From assembly GCA_014338405.1 (NCBI GenBank), contig JTDE01001009.1:30978-94977 (forward strand): a stretch of 64,000 nt of DNA, written 5' to 3'. Below the pieces are notes generated by a model. It was not told the DNA's origin. It made no database searches and saw only the letters and a program-made list of their open reading frames with translations. Of the stretch, positions 40,666 to 51,835 are shown piece after piece; position 1 is the stretch's first letter, and each line of letters starts with the position of its first letter. The stretch comes from Paragonimus skrjabini miyazakii (Eukaryota; Platyhelminthes; Trematoda; Plagiorchiida; Troglotrematidae). The position numbers and the translations under genes were made by a program.

Positions 40666-42946
40666 CAAACGTTTAGATTGTTTTAACGGTTCCCGCTAAA
40701 AGACGCAGACTTAATCGGCAACACTCTTTCACTACCAGACAGTAGCTGGAAGCAGTCAAAGTTGGATATGACATTCAAATCACTGTTCTTTGGGAAAGAC
40801 GCACAAAGCTGACTGGATACGCTGCGATAAAACACAAACTGGGATAAGTTGGTATGCGTTTTACTGTCATTTGTTCAAGCGTTGTTAGACTATCAATTTT
40901 CTAGCTTTTTTCTTTGCAATAGTGCGGCACAGGAGATCTGGTCTTTTCGACCGAAAATAAATCATATTGAGTTGCACAACAAAGTACTAAACACTGTTCT
41001 GTGTTGGGACCTGAGCAAACTAGGCCATAAAAGCTACCAGAATGAATTCCTTAACAAGTTATGTAGTATGTAGTGCGGTTCACGAGGAAGTCTTCAGATA
41101 TAGGCGGTACTTTCTCATATTGCATCTGTACAGTGTCTAATTTGTACAGTATACGAAACAACTTCCAGCTCGCACGATGAGTCGTGTCCGATTGAGTATG
41201 GTATATGAAGACTGAATGTAATGGAAGCATAGCGCGGGTTCTCAAAACTAGTTGCTACTATGTATCAAACTGTGGGTAAATTAAACACACCAGCGTGCAC
41301 ACTGTTAATGCTGGGCGAGCTAGATATTTCTGCGGGGAATAGCCATATTTCGTTCCCCCGATTACTAAGGCAACATGCAGTGGAACACTAAGAAATGCAC
41401 ATGTACATACACTCCAACATCAAGATTAAAACTCAGGAACTTTGAAGAAGAATATCAACTTTCTTTTATACAGCTGGTACGTACGTCAACTGAAGTGATA
41501 TAAAACTACCCTAAGGAGTTAAATGTACCAGTGAATGCTAAGTGGAATTCTTACAAATTAACGGAACTTTGTGCCCCAATGTGACTGATGTCAAGGCATT
41601 ATCAATTAAACCTCGCCTACCTAATCAGTAATGCTGGGGCTACTAGGTTGTCTCCACTGGAAGCATGATATTTGCTCTTCAGCTCTTCATTTTTGATGTG
41701 CGTGTACCGGTCAAGTGGAAATCACTCAGATCTCAGCATGCGTTAAGCGTAATTTTTAACTGACCGGCTTGCACGTATCAAAACTGAACAGTTAAATAGC
41801 AAATACTGTGCTTTCAATCGGGACAATCAGGCAGTTCTGGCATTGTTTAAAAGTGAACTTGATAAGTAAGGAGCGTCCTATGTGAGCCAATTATTCATTT
41901 GTTAAAAAAGTAGGTTCACACGCATGTGGATTGGAGTCCACTTTCCGGTTGAAGTAAACATACGCAATGCTGGTTGGTCCTGACAAATGTGACACCCATA
42001 ATTACTTGTTTTCTTCCAAAACAGTGAAACAGCAAGGACAACTAAATTTGTTAGATTGAATCACCTGTCATTGGTACACAGTTCATATCTAACCAGTTTA
42101 ATCTGTGAAGTCTGAGATATATAAATTAGAAGAACTGCGCAAATAATTGAGTTCATTTATGTTGTCTACTGAATGATCAGATATCACATAATAAGTTGAG
42201 CGACGTACTACATGAGCACGTCTGTTCAAGTGCCTTTTGTCAGAACCAAATGGATTCGCAACGCTTTCTTGGTACGGAGTATGTAAACGTTTAATAAAGT
42301 AGAGGTTTGTTACCACCTGTCGATGTATTCTTTTTCAAACAGATCTGATGGTCATCCTTACGTCCAATACATCGACCTTACTGAACCTTACCGAAACTAG
42401 ACTTCGCAACGAAGGGATTAAAATCTTTCAAATATTATACTTGTCGTCATCTCTTTCTGCAGAAGAACCAAATGAGCAACTTAATCGCTTAGCTAGGCTG
42501 TTCTCACTTCGTCTTTCAGAATTAATGGTTGTCCCATTAGAAATTTACATGCGCTTTAAACACACGTTTTTTTGTAAATGCAGCTTAACTTTTCACCGCA
42601 ACCCTGAAATATTTAGCTCTGTTTAAATGAGTTTGGAGAATGTCACATAAACATTTACACTCCTAAACATATTATCGAAATTACATTGTATACAGAATAT
42701 CTTTCATTTTTCACTCGTCTCCTTTTTAAATTTTTCTGATAACTATGAGTAGCCTATGTACTCTTTTCAAAACATCTGGTAGAATGTGAGCAAAATATCA
42801 CTGGATAAAGTTATTTTGCCTCTACAGATAAAGGTTTTTTTTTATCCCGGTTTTTATATTCTTCTGACTATTACCATAATAAGTAAGTTAAAATCAGAAG
42901 GAATATGCAATCAACTGGAAGGATGTGAATAAAAGTGACTACTTAC

Positions 42947-43559
42947 CCTTCTGCTTGTCCAGCGTTTGTTTGAGTTCGTTTCTCATTTGAAATCCCACCG
43001 ACCCGTTTGCATTTGTCACGTGGACATTGCGTGTTAGCTGATACTTTCTTCTCCTTAATGCAATGCATATCCCTCCGATGAGTAGGGCAGACACGAAAAA
43101 TGATATCGCGAGTATTGAGATGATAATGTAAAAGTTCAAATGAGACCCATCATCTCGGGTTGGGAGTAGTTCAGCATGCTCAACTGTTTTGGAACTCCCG
43201 CTTAGTTTGCTATTGACATTTCCGACAGGAGTAGAATCATCAATTTGGACATAAATGGTTGCGTGAGTGCTTCGGCTGATCGGTTTCCCTAAGTCGTGAG
43301 CTGCTATTCCGACAGAGAACAGCTTGCCTATGTCTCGTTCCGTTAAAACGGTTGTCAAATAAACCAAACCTTCGTTCTCATCGATGGCGAACAACTGATT
43401 TGTTATCTTCTGTGAAGAAAGCTGCGCAGTCTGAGTCGAATTGGGTGTGTTAAACGAAAACAGCTCGGTTGATATCTTGGTAATGTTGTACCAATAAACG
43501 TGTTCAATACTGTATCTGACTGTTCCGTTTAGTCCAGCATCAGCGTCTACAGCGTAAAC
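42947..43559 (-). CDS. Protocadherin-like gene, exon with last cadherin repeat, transmembrane helix and juxtamembrane region
   Basis: Protocadherins are calcium-dependent cell-adhesion receptors of the plasma membrane. This 613-nt exon (204 codons plus one base) begins in phase 0 after acceptor CACTTCATTCAG and ends at a consensus donor GTAAGT. Residues 1-110 form most of a cadherin repeat, with VYAVDADAGLNG (the calcium-binding DxDxGxN motif at about 5-11), LFAIDENEGLVYL (about 56-68), LTERD (72-76) and AAHDLGKP (86-93, the ADDxGxP equivalent). A linker with potential N-glycosylation sites leads to a transmembrane helix at about residues 143-168, then a basic RRRKY stop-transfer segment and about 30 cytoplasmic residues. 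The preceding exon, which should encode the start of this repeat and the upstream repeats, was not found in the window. The gene therefore looks 5'-truncated by the window edge, implying an intron longer than 20 kb. Confidence 0.9.
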
Positions 43560-44164
43560 CTGAATGAAGTGAACATAACAATACTGTCTTTGATATGTGC
43601 AATGGAACAATTGTTTTATAATAGTCCTTGCAAACGGTTTACAATCATTCAGAGTTTGAAGAATGTATTGGACTTGTTATTTCTAGGATTAATCATTCCA
43701 CTGTACGGTCGAATGCCGGCAGCAAGTAAGCATATCAGCATCGATTTTGAACGCAGTCAGCAATAATAATGTACTTAACGTGATGGCTACAATCAATTCC
43801 ATTTGAAATTATATTTTCAGCTTTTCTCCAAAGAATTAGTATGCATTCAATAACAGCAAAGTATTGCTACCCACCTGGCGAAAGAACTTCACCGCTGACG
43901 ATGAAGGCTGTGCAAGGAATGTGTCACCAAGATCATATTTGAACTAATTTCAGAGACTAATCCAAACCGGTGAACTTTATAGATTGTTAGCTAAATAGTA
44001 CGCAGTAAATTGCAACATTTATTGAGCTGGAAACTTTGATGGTAGTGGTGTGTAAAAGAAAAAAACGACGAGCGCAGAAAACACACGATCACTACTTGAC
44101 GGGCTGTCTGATATCACTCTTTACTGATGTGCTGATTCAGTTGATAGGCAAACAGTAGGGGATG
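43560..44164. other. Upstream intron sequence, nothing recognised
   Basis: The stretch directly upstream of the protocadherin exon acceptor is probably intronic. The plus-strand frame at 43569-43766 is antisense chance sequence. Confidence 0.5.
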
Positions 44165-44249
44165 TACGTTTTCCGCATGAATCGAACATTATTACAGTTG
44201 ATTGTAGCTGCTGCATCCCCATCAACGGTCCAGCCGGTCTCTTTTGAAA

Positions 44250-44297
44250 AGAAAACTGGACTCGAGTTTAGCTCTCTTCAGACTTCGTCACCAGGAC
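44250..44297 (-). ncRNA. Degenerate inverted hammerhead ribozyme
   Basis: On the minus strand, TGACGA is followed by a partly paired stem II, then TAAAC (normally GAAAC) and CTCGAGTC before the expected cleavage position. The first C of the core and the G of GAAA are mutated, so activity is unlikely. The stem III part (AC-TCGA-GT-C) is intact. Confidence 0.5.
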
Positions 44298-44612
44298 ATA
44301 TCCTCGGAAGAGTGGGGATTAGGGGGGCAACCAAGTTATCACGAGGCAACCGCTCAACAAGTTAATACTTTCTGTGATTTTAATTCGGAGTTGAATCCTA
44401 GTAGTCAGATCATCGATTGAAGTTAACCGGAGAATTGCTGTTTCCTCTCGAAACGGTCGGGCAATCACAGCATTACTCACAAGCGAGTGTTACTGGGCGT
44501 CCATAAACTATGGTTTCAGTGTGTCCAATCTGAGGTCAATGTCAAAGTGGTGAACCCGGTTACCTCATGAAAGCGTGTGCAGAGTTCTAGTCCAGGCAAT
44601 GGTGAGGATATA

Positions 44613-44655
44613 CATTACTGACGAGCTCCACTGTGAGAGAAACTCGAATCTAATG
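44613..44655 (+). ncRNA. Hammerhead ribozyme, first unit of the array
   Basis: Type I layout. Stem I is CATTA (44613-44617) with TAATG (44651-44655), a perfect five-pair Watson-Crick match. The core CTGACGA is at 44618-44624 and GAAA at 44639-44642. Cleavage is expected after C44650. Stem II (GCTC...GAGA) has a G-A mismatch at the pair nearest the core, and stem III has C-A in place of C-G, so self-cleavage may be weak. Confidence 0.7.
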
Positions 44656-45039
44656 CTTCTTTTTGAACTGGACCGACTGGTAAATCTAGGGGAATGCGAC
44701 AGCTGTGATCAGTTGTGGTTGATGTTCAATCTGTATGAAAACCAATATTCCCTACTACTCATAAGTAACCAAATACCGCTCAACAGGTCGATGATTTCTG
44801 TGATTACAACCTGGAACAAAGTCCTTTTCGACGGATCATCGATTGGAGTTAACAGTCAGTAACTGCATCTCCTCTTGAAGCGATCGGGCACCCTGATCAT
44901 TATTCACAAGCGAAGGTGGCTGATTGCTCACATATTATAAGCCGGTCGTGCCTAATGTGAGATGAATGGCGCAGTGCTAAACACGGTTGCCTTATGAAAA
45001 TGGGGCCGGAGTTCTAGACCCGACCTTGGCAAGGATGTG

Positions 45040-45081
45040 CACTACTGACGAGCTCTAACAAGAACGAAATACGATCAAAGC
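45040..45081 (+). ncRNA. Hammerhead ribozyme, second unit of the array (degenerate)
   Basis: The core CTGACGA is at 45045-45051. Stem II is GCTCT/AGAAC with one C-A mismatch and an AACA loop. GAAA is at 45066-45069. Stem III (ATACGATC) has lost one base and its C-G pair. Cleavage, if any, would follow C45076 and, with the upstream unit, release a 426-nt monomer. Confidence 0.6.
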
Positions 45082-45165
45082 GCTTTCTTTCGAAGAGGGT
45101 TCAGTGGGACGTCTTTGGGGACGCAAAGCTACGATCAAGTGTGAGTAACGTTCAAATCCTATTGA

Positions 45166-48100
45166 TTAGACTCAAAGAGTGAAAGCGTTCCTACAAGACA
45201 GATATAAAAGCTAGGACTTCAGCTGTTTCCATTTTTTCGTTTGTCAGAGTTCGCAATCATTCATAATTCATGGAATGAAACGTAATTGTCGGTTGTAGGT
45301 TTCATTTTGAATGTCCTGTGGTAGAATACTTACTGCAAATACTTTCGCAAAGGACAAGTTAAAGCTTTATTTTTGTTGATCTCCGACACAGTTTGCAATA
45401 CTACGATCAACTATGGATGATGTCCAACTTGAAAATACCATAATATTATCCTAATGTTCAAACATCCTGCAAAGTCTTAAGGGTTGTCAAAATCTTGTTC
45501 TTCTTAGCGTAAGCTGACCGTGTTTAGATATTCACGAACGGCCAATAATTGACGATTTTGTTTTAAGGAGACAAGCATCCATCAAGTATGTATAAGTCAC
45601 GTTTGCACTGATAGCAGTGAAAGTGGACTCGTGACATACTTACATGCCGTACAGATAAGTGGGCTGATAATTAATTACAAAGTAACGGTGCTTGTTATGT
45701 TTAATCTGTTTTGAGAGTAAAATAACACTTAGATGTATGCTCAACATATTGTAAACACATGGCGAAAGTTCCTCGGTTTTGAATCAATTAAATTAATTGT
45801 CAGACGAAAATTTACGTTTTAGGATTTGATAGCAGACGTTCGTACTCCCTAGGAACGACGTCTTTCACATCGAGGCTTGAAAACGGTCTTCGAAGAGAAG
45901 TCGAACTCGAAATTATTTCTTCGAACAGTTTTTACAACACTTCCATTAATAATAAATTAAATGAGATAAACGTTTTCATTGTTAGTAGTTTGCAGTATTT
46001 TCTAAGTTAGAAGAGTTGCAATAGAGGAAAATCATCAGGTTAACTGGATTTGAGCCGGTGGTCAAAATGGCTTTCACCAGTTTATCTATATGCCTACTTC
46101 ATGAACTCATAAATTTTCTCTTCGTACATGGTGGGACAAGCGGGTGAGGGAGTTACACAAAGCATTGTTAAGACGGTAAAAACTGCTAAAACGCTTGCCA
46201 AGTTTTCAGTCCATACATTTTAGTTAGCTAAATTATGACTACTTTATACACAGCAATTCATGACCCATTGAATTTCTACTTACTATTGCGGTCCAAGTGA
46301 ATTTATTGCGATGCCTATGGGCTTCGGCTAAACGTCAACGAACGACACAAGCAGTATGTTCTGGCATATCAAACACTAACATCAGAGCTATCACTTAGGT
46401 AGAATCCTGCCGAGTTATAGCATAATGCTTCTGTTCCTGATTTGAAACTTTCGGAAGCGCAGAAGTTGACTAGTGTTTTTGTTCCCTAGAAAAGCATCGT
46501 TGGAAGTGATAAAAACTGACCAAATGAGACTTCTAAAGTAGAAGTGCCATCAGCTGTAAGCTAGCGTTTGATCACAACCAATCCATTTCAAACCTTCACT
46601 TGGAGTACTGAAAAATATGTTTGTATATCCATTTAATGTAATTGTTGAAACCTCCATTTGGTATGAAGAAAATTAGCGCAATAAATGTTAACAGCTGCTA
46701 GAACCACTTTTCAAGTTAAGTCAATATTGCTCAATTTCATTTAACGTGTAGACGATTTTGACTTTTGGGCGAGAAATCACTGGATAGCAGTAGTTATGTG
46801 TTACATTTTTGCTATCTCAAGTCAATTGTCTTTTAACGAGGAACTTGATTTATCACACAGTAAACGGCTAAGCCATTAAATCCTGGCATACTTTTATCCA
46901 TTGACAGGTCTTCATGTCAAAAATTGAAAACCGTTCGAAACAGTTTAGAAGTTTTGTACCCAACTAGATCTTTCATCCCTTCCTTTGAAAATGCGAGGTT
47001 ATAGTGGTGCTTCAATGATGTCAGAGTTTGTCTGAACTTTAGGCTTTTGAAGCAAGAAGTTAAAGTCTGGCCAGGTTTATCTGAAGCAAATCGAACAAGG
47101 CAGAATAATCGTAATTATCCTGCGAGTGAAAGAACCTGTTACTTGTGGATGACGCTCAACTTATCAGTCATTTTAGTTAAGCTTAAATATTATCTATCTC
47201 TCTTTATCCATTCTTTTCTCTAAAATACAGTTGTCCACACTGTTTCTATCTAACAAATTAGTTGGCACTGTTCTGATTCAAACACTGCTGTTCTAATGTG
47301 TCATTCAAATGCCTTGAAACGACATGACCAGTGAATCACAACAATACACATATAGTTCATGAAACAAGTTGTTTTGGTTCTTCGAACTGCGTGATGAAAT
47401 TGATAACCTCACATGTTTATTACAAGATGTGCAGCAGTGTGTTCGGTTAGGATTGAAGGAAGTCATCTATTTCCAATATCTACATTAGATCTCTTGGAAT
47501 TTGGCCTGAGCTATATGACTGAACAAAACACAAACGTTCACCCAGTTGAGTGTTTGACTGTTCGCTGAGCTCAGCATTCAGGCTTTAAACGATGCATCAT
47601 TAAATCATGCGAGCTCATAAGTACGTTAGCGTTCCAGCGCGCTATGTTGGGCGTAGAGGTTGTTCACCTAGTTAACAAGTGTTACCTAATGTGTACTGTC
47701 CCTTTGTCCAGTTTTAATAAGTTGACAAGCGATCAATGACGCAACATAAGAGGTAAGATACTGCCAATTGGCAAGAATGAATGCTAATGTTGGTATGGGA
47801 AAAATGAAGCTATCAGGAAAACCAAGTTTAACCATTGGTACAATTTACTGATGATTGGAAGAAACTTCTGTTGTAAGAATGGAATGTACAGAAGCAGCTT
47901 CATATAAACTTAGAGTCCATAGATGCATCCACGTAGGCTCACGGAAGTATTTCAATCACACAGCACATAAAAACATACCGGTAGAGCCCAGATTGTTCTG
48001 GCTAAACACGTAAAGTATGCAAATTAATGGGCCACTTTGATTATAGGTGGACGTACCATTAGACTGACCAGACGTTTTGTCATCTTGTATGATAATCATG

Positions 48101-50246
48101 ATTATAATTCAACACCATAACCAGAAAATGAAATGTATATGTTACTGGAAAAACAGAGTTTAAAGTCTTCCATCTTCCTGGGTTGATTGCTGTAAAATTG
48201 CCTTATCATATAGAACAAGAGGATTGAATTGGTACGTTTTAACATGATAAGAACAAAGCAATTTTTCATGCAAAATTACGCTTAGGTGATAAAGTTATAA
48301 AACATTTAGGGGAGCGCAGTGTTGATGGTGCATCTTCATGTTTATCTTTGCAAACGATAGAAAAAGTTTCGGTCTGCTTATTTCTGCTTCCGTACCGCTT
48401 GAGGCAGCTTTTACTTAACATTCAAACAAGCCGCGGAAGTATGCGAACGAATATGAAAACAACAAAAACCATTGTTAGAGATAACATCCACGTATGTGAA
48501 CTTTGACCACATAATTATATAATTTCTTAGTAAATGCACGAATAACAGTTGAAGGAAATAGTTAATGGAAGCCATAGGGCTACAGATGCTCACGTGTGTA
48601 GATTAAATCTGAACACATCTCTGATAAGAGAAGCTCTGATTGCACCGTGTCTCATTTAGATCGCAGCTCTGAAAAATCTGGCATTGTATTTTCTATTGTC
48701 CACTATCTACCATTTCTATTACATAACCAGCTAACTCAGTTTTCATCTCCACGTAAATTAACTGATGATTCTTATCCTGAGTACTCTTCTAATGGTCAGT
48801 ATTCAGGTTGCGTCATTTAGCAAATCAGTTACCGTTATATCAACTTACTGCTTTTTCCTAAGTTATAATACACCTTTCTGTGAAAAGTGTTATTTTTCAC
48901 CTAATATAACTTAAACCAGTAATAGAAATACAACCGCTGAAAGTATATATGTTGTATGAAGGGAGACATGAAAATGATGTCGATAGATTTATCAAATAAG
49001 GTGGCATACGAGAAGATCATTACCGCGTTTCCGTACGTTTAGATGGAAAGAAGAGATTACATGTCTAAATAGTTTCGGATGGGGTAGTGCGTAGCTCTCC
49101 GAATTCTCATTACTCGGTGGAGTGGCGTGATCTGCGATCAGAAGCATACGTCTGGCATACTAAAGGACTTAGATGTTGCGCAGAGAGAAAAATTTATGAT
49201 CAGATCGAGCACAACGCTACCTCTCCGTTGTTGACTGACTCGGCTGGAAGTTATTGTAATGAGTATGGCATATTTGTTTCACTTTGTCTGATTTCCTAGA
49301 TAAATGACGTCAGAACAACGAATACTTCAAACTGATAGACTGTTTGAACTGCGTTCATCTATTCTATGCTTGCATGGCTCCACTATGTCTTTACTGTTTG
49401 GTATTTATCGGTACTTAACGTTTATTTTCTCAAACCACTCAGTACTGTCTGTTCACAAAACACCGTAAATATGTGAGGCAATGTGCGAAGGTCACTCCCA
49501 AATTTCTAGACATTTAAAAACACACGAATCGACAGCAAGCTTCAAATTAATCTATAGTTTTCGAAAGATCATACAAACCCAAAGTGGTCAGTTGTTAACG
49601 CATGGCTTAGGTCGATTCGTGAAGGAAACCTCCAAACAAATTGCTTGATCATATCTTTACTAAGATGTCACTCAGTAAAAAAGAAAACCCGCTTCTATTA
49701 GCAAAAATCTCCTGTTTATTGTCTCTAGACTACCTTGGTGGCCAAACTTGAGTTGTGTTTATAAACATTGCTAGTTTGATTATCAGCTCTTGATTAACGG
49801 AATTATCCATGCAGACAAAAAGTGCCTTATGCGTCTGCTATGATCTACGCCAATAAGAACTGAAGACATCGTGTACGAACTACTAGCTGTGGCTTACGTT
49901 TGTTGATGAACGACAATCAGACAAGAAAGTCCATACGACTATTCAAGCTCATTAATCACTTGTTTAGTATAAACAAAGACCACATTTTATGCAGAGTCCG
50001 ACATTCATTTGCCTGGTTAACCACGCAACACACGTTGTTCAAAGAGGTGCTTGCTTCATACATAGATCAAAAAACGGCATTCAGAATATCATGAGGTACG
50101 CCCACATAACAGTCAAGAGTACTGTCTCAGTTCTACTGCAAATTATCGATGCAGTCGTTAGACGACTCGTGGCAATCTTAGTTTAACCTTGCGGATACAA
50201 CTTAGCAGTGTACTTTATTCGACCAAAATTGAGTCCACTATTGTGT
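45166..50246. other. Intergenic or intronic stretch without recognisable genes
   Basis: About 5 kb, AT-rich. Reading frames are short and without motifs. Depending on where the protocadherin gene's upstream exons lie, this is probably its large upstream intron. Confidence 0.4.
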
Positions 50247-50283
50247 GGGGTATAATAGAGTATGAAGTTAGTGTGATTTGAGG

Positions 50284-50580
50284 ATTACGGACACGACTAC
50301 TATGCTACCGTGTTAATCGTTCTAACGACGACAGATTACGGCAACTTCAGTGATTGAACAAACTACTTCTGCTCACACAGATCAGGGTTTCGCAGCCGGA
50401 TTCCGATGGCCCCGCAACAGCCAAGGTACGACATTCACATCTCTGATGTGAACACGTGTGTTGCGTTAGATCGGCTTGAATTCGAAATACACTTTGGCTA
50501 TGTGACTCGTGTCAACTAGGTGGGTCAAAATTGTTCGATCGTCAGCCAGGCCGGCTGGTGTTCGCGCATTCACTCTGCAA
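50284..50580 (-). repeat. Left inverted arm of the Penelope-like element
   Basis: Reverse complement of about 51500-51800, aligning through TCAGTGATTGAACAAACTAC, ATGGCCCCGCAACAG and CAGCCAGGCCGGCTGGTGTT. It has about a 20-base deletion relative to the right arm and scattered substitutions. A weaker match continues outward to about 50247. Confidence 0.85.
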
Positions 50581-51499
50581 CAAGCTACGTTCAATTAGCC
50601 TCGAAGATAAGCTTCAGTTCACTGAATCTATAGATTACATTGTTTATAGTAAAAGTATTTTATCACTGAACCCGTGTTCACAGAGATAATTGACTTTGTG
50701 CTCGGTTGTATCCATCCGAATGATATGCAATTCGGAATGCCGGATGAACATTTCAAAGATCTTTCGTTGATTTGCACGGAGGACATCCAGTTTCAGTTTG
50801 TTTGGAACATTTGTCGCCAGAAAATTGAGGTTGCAAAACGTTCGTCGCTGGGCCAATGCATACTGTATAAACGGTATGTAGGTGATATTTTCTGTACCCG
50901 CCATAGCAATGAGCCCCTGTTTTCACCAGCTAACAGTTCAAAAGAAGCTGAAGTTCACCATGGAATCGGTACAAAATGGAAAATTGACTTTTATTAAGGT
51001 TGCGCTATAGAGAAATCCATATGGATGGATTCAACGAAACATATATCGGAAGCGGAAGTGGAATGATCACTGTATCTATTTTCACGAATGTGTTAGAAGG
51101 AAACTGGAACGGAACTTGATACGCTGTCTATCAGACCGAATTTACAAAATGCATACGGAGAGCATGCTAGGCAGTGAGCTCGTGCTCTTATTTGGGACTT
51201 TCCGTGCTGATAGATAAGCGGACAAATTCCTAATTTGGAACACTCAACAGAGGGAGCCACAAGACAATGAGTTATCTGTTGGGTGGAAAGCCATATATAG
51301 GAACCTGCCTTACAAGGGCGAAGCAAGCGTGTCGCCGACTAGAAAACTCGACGCGGGCCACGGGAGAACCGTTCACGCTGCACAATTAACACTAGCGTTT
51401 ACCTCAAAGCTAGTTGCACGCCTTCACTTCTGTCTCTACTCCATTTAGTTTGCGTAGAGCAGGTTATATTGGTCGCACACCAAAGCGATTGACAGAAGG

Positions 51500-51800
51500 A
51501 ATACGCAAACACCAGCCGGCCTGGCTGACGATCGAACAACAGCGAAGGATTTCCAGCACAATTTTGACCCACCAAGTTGACACAAGTCAAAAAGTAAATG
51601 TGGATGTCGCATTCAAGCCGATCTACCGCATCACACGTGTTCACATCAGAGGTGGGAATGTCGTACATTGACTGTTGCGGGGCCATCGGAATTCGGCTGA
51701 GAAACCCCGATGTGTGTGAGCAGAAGTAGTTTGTTCAATCACTGAAGTTGCCGTAGTCTGTCGTCGTCAAAACGGTTGACATAGTAGTCGTGTCTGTAAT
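51500..51800 (+). repeat. Right inverted arm of the Penelope-like element (end of endonuclease gene and 3' UTR)
   Basis: Contains the C-terminal GIY-YIG coding sequence and the adjoining 3' region. It pairs as an inverted repeat with 50284-50580. A weaker match continues to about 51835. Confidence 0.85.
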
Positions 51801-51835
51801 CCCCAAATGGCATAACATTCATGCGGTAATAGCCT

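Larger units (their letters stand above)
35261..42946 (-). other. Intron of the protocadherin-like gene (7.7 kb)
   Basis: Starts with a consensus GTAAGT donor and ends with acceptor CTAAAG. It contains one degenerate copy of the hammerhead SINE (40270-40665, inserted antisense to the gene) and a perfect 13-bp tandem duplication at 39153-39178. Otherwise it has only short reading frames without motifs. Confidence 0.65.
44165..45165 (+). mobile_element. Hammerhead SINE, copy 2: inverted monomer followed by a tandem forward array
   Basis: A composite array. Positions 44165 to about 44320 hold an inverted monomer whose minus strand reads through a degenerate hammerhead into the SINE body. From about 44335 two forward units follow. 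Their hammerhead cores start at 44618 and 45045, a spacing of 427 bases. The second unit has an exact-length A box TGGCGCAGTGC (44967-44977) and a B-box-like GAGTTCTAGACCC. The first unit's boxes are more decayed. Between ribozymes lies the body, with CAGCTGTGATCAGTTGTGG, AATACCGCTCAACAGG and TTCTGTGATTACAACCTGG blocks. tRNA-like head plus hammerhead in tandem is the known layout of the schistosome Sm-alpha SINEs. Whether this is the same family or a relative cannot be decided here. Confidence 0.75.
50247..51835 (+). mobile_element. Penelope-like element with inverted copies of its own 3' end, 5'-truncated
   Basis: The central part (50668-51330) is a Penelope-type reverse transcriptase, starting with VFTEIIDF, then GMPDEHFKDL...CTEDIQFQF, a decayed RQxDGVAxGSxLG block (ICRQKIEVAKRSSLG) and YKRYVGDIFC. 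The last is the YVDD box with its first Asp changed to Gly. About 30 codons between the LGP block and YVDD are missing. After frameshifts, IQRNIYRKRKW and LERNLIRCL follow, then the connector motif NLPYKGEA near 51300. The GIY-YIG endonuclease is at 51450-51671 (AGYIGRTPKRLTEGIRKHQ, then PAWL). The reverse complement of the endonuclease/3' end is repeated in front of the reverse transcriptase. Inverted or tandem partial copies are a known habit of Penelope-like elements. The element is dead. Confidence 0.85.

Noticed and set aside
51399..51686. Minus-strand 95-codon frame, and a similar one at 50644-50904
   Set aside because: Both are antisense to the Penelope-like endonuclease and reverse transcriptase.
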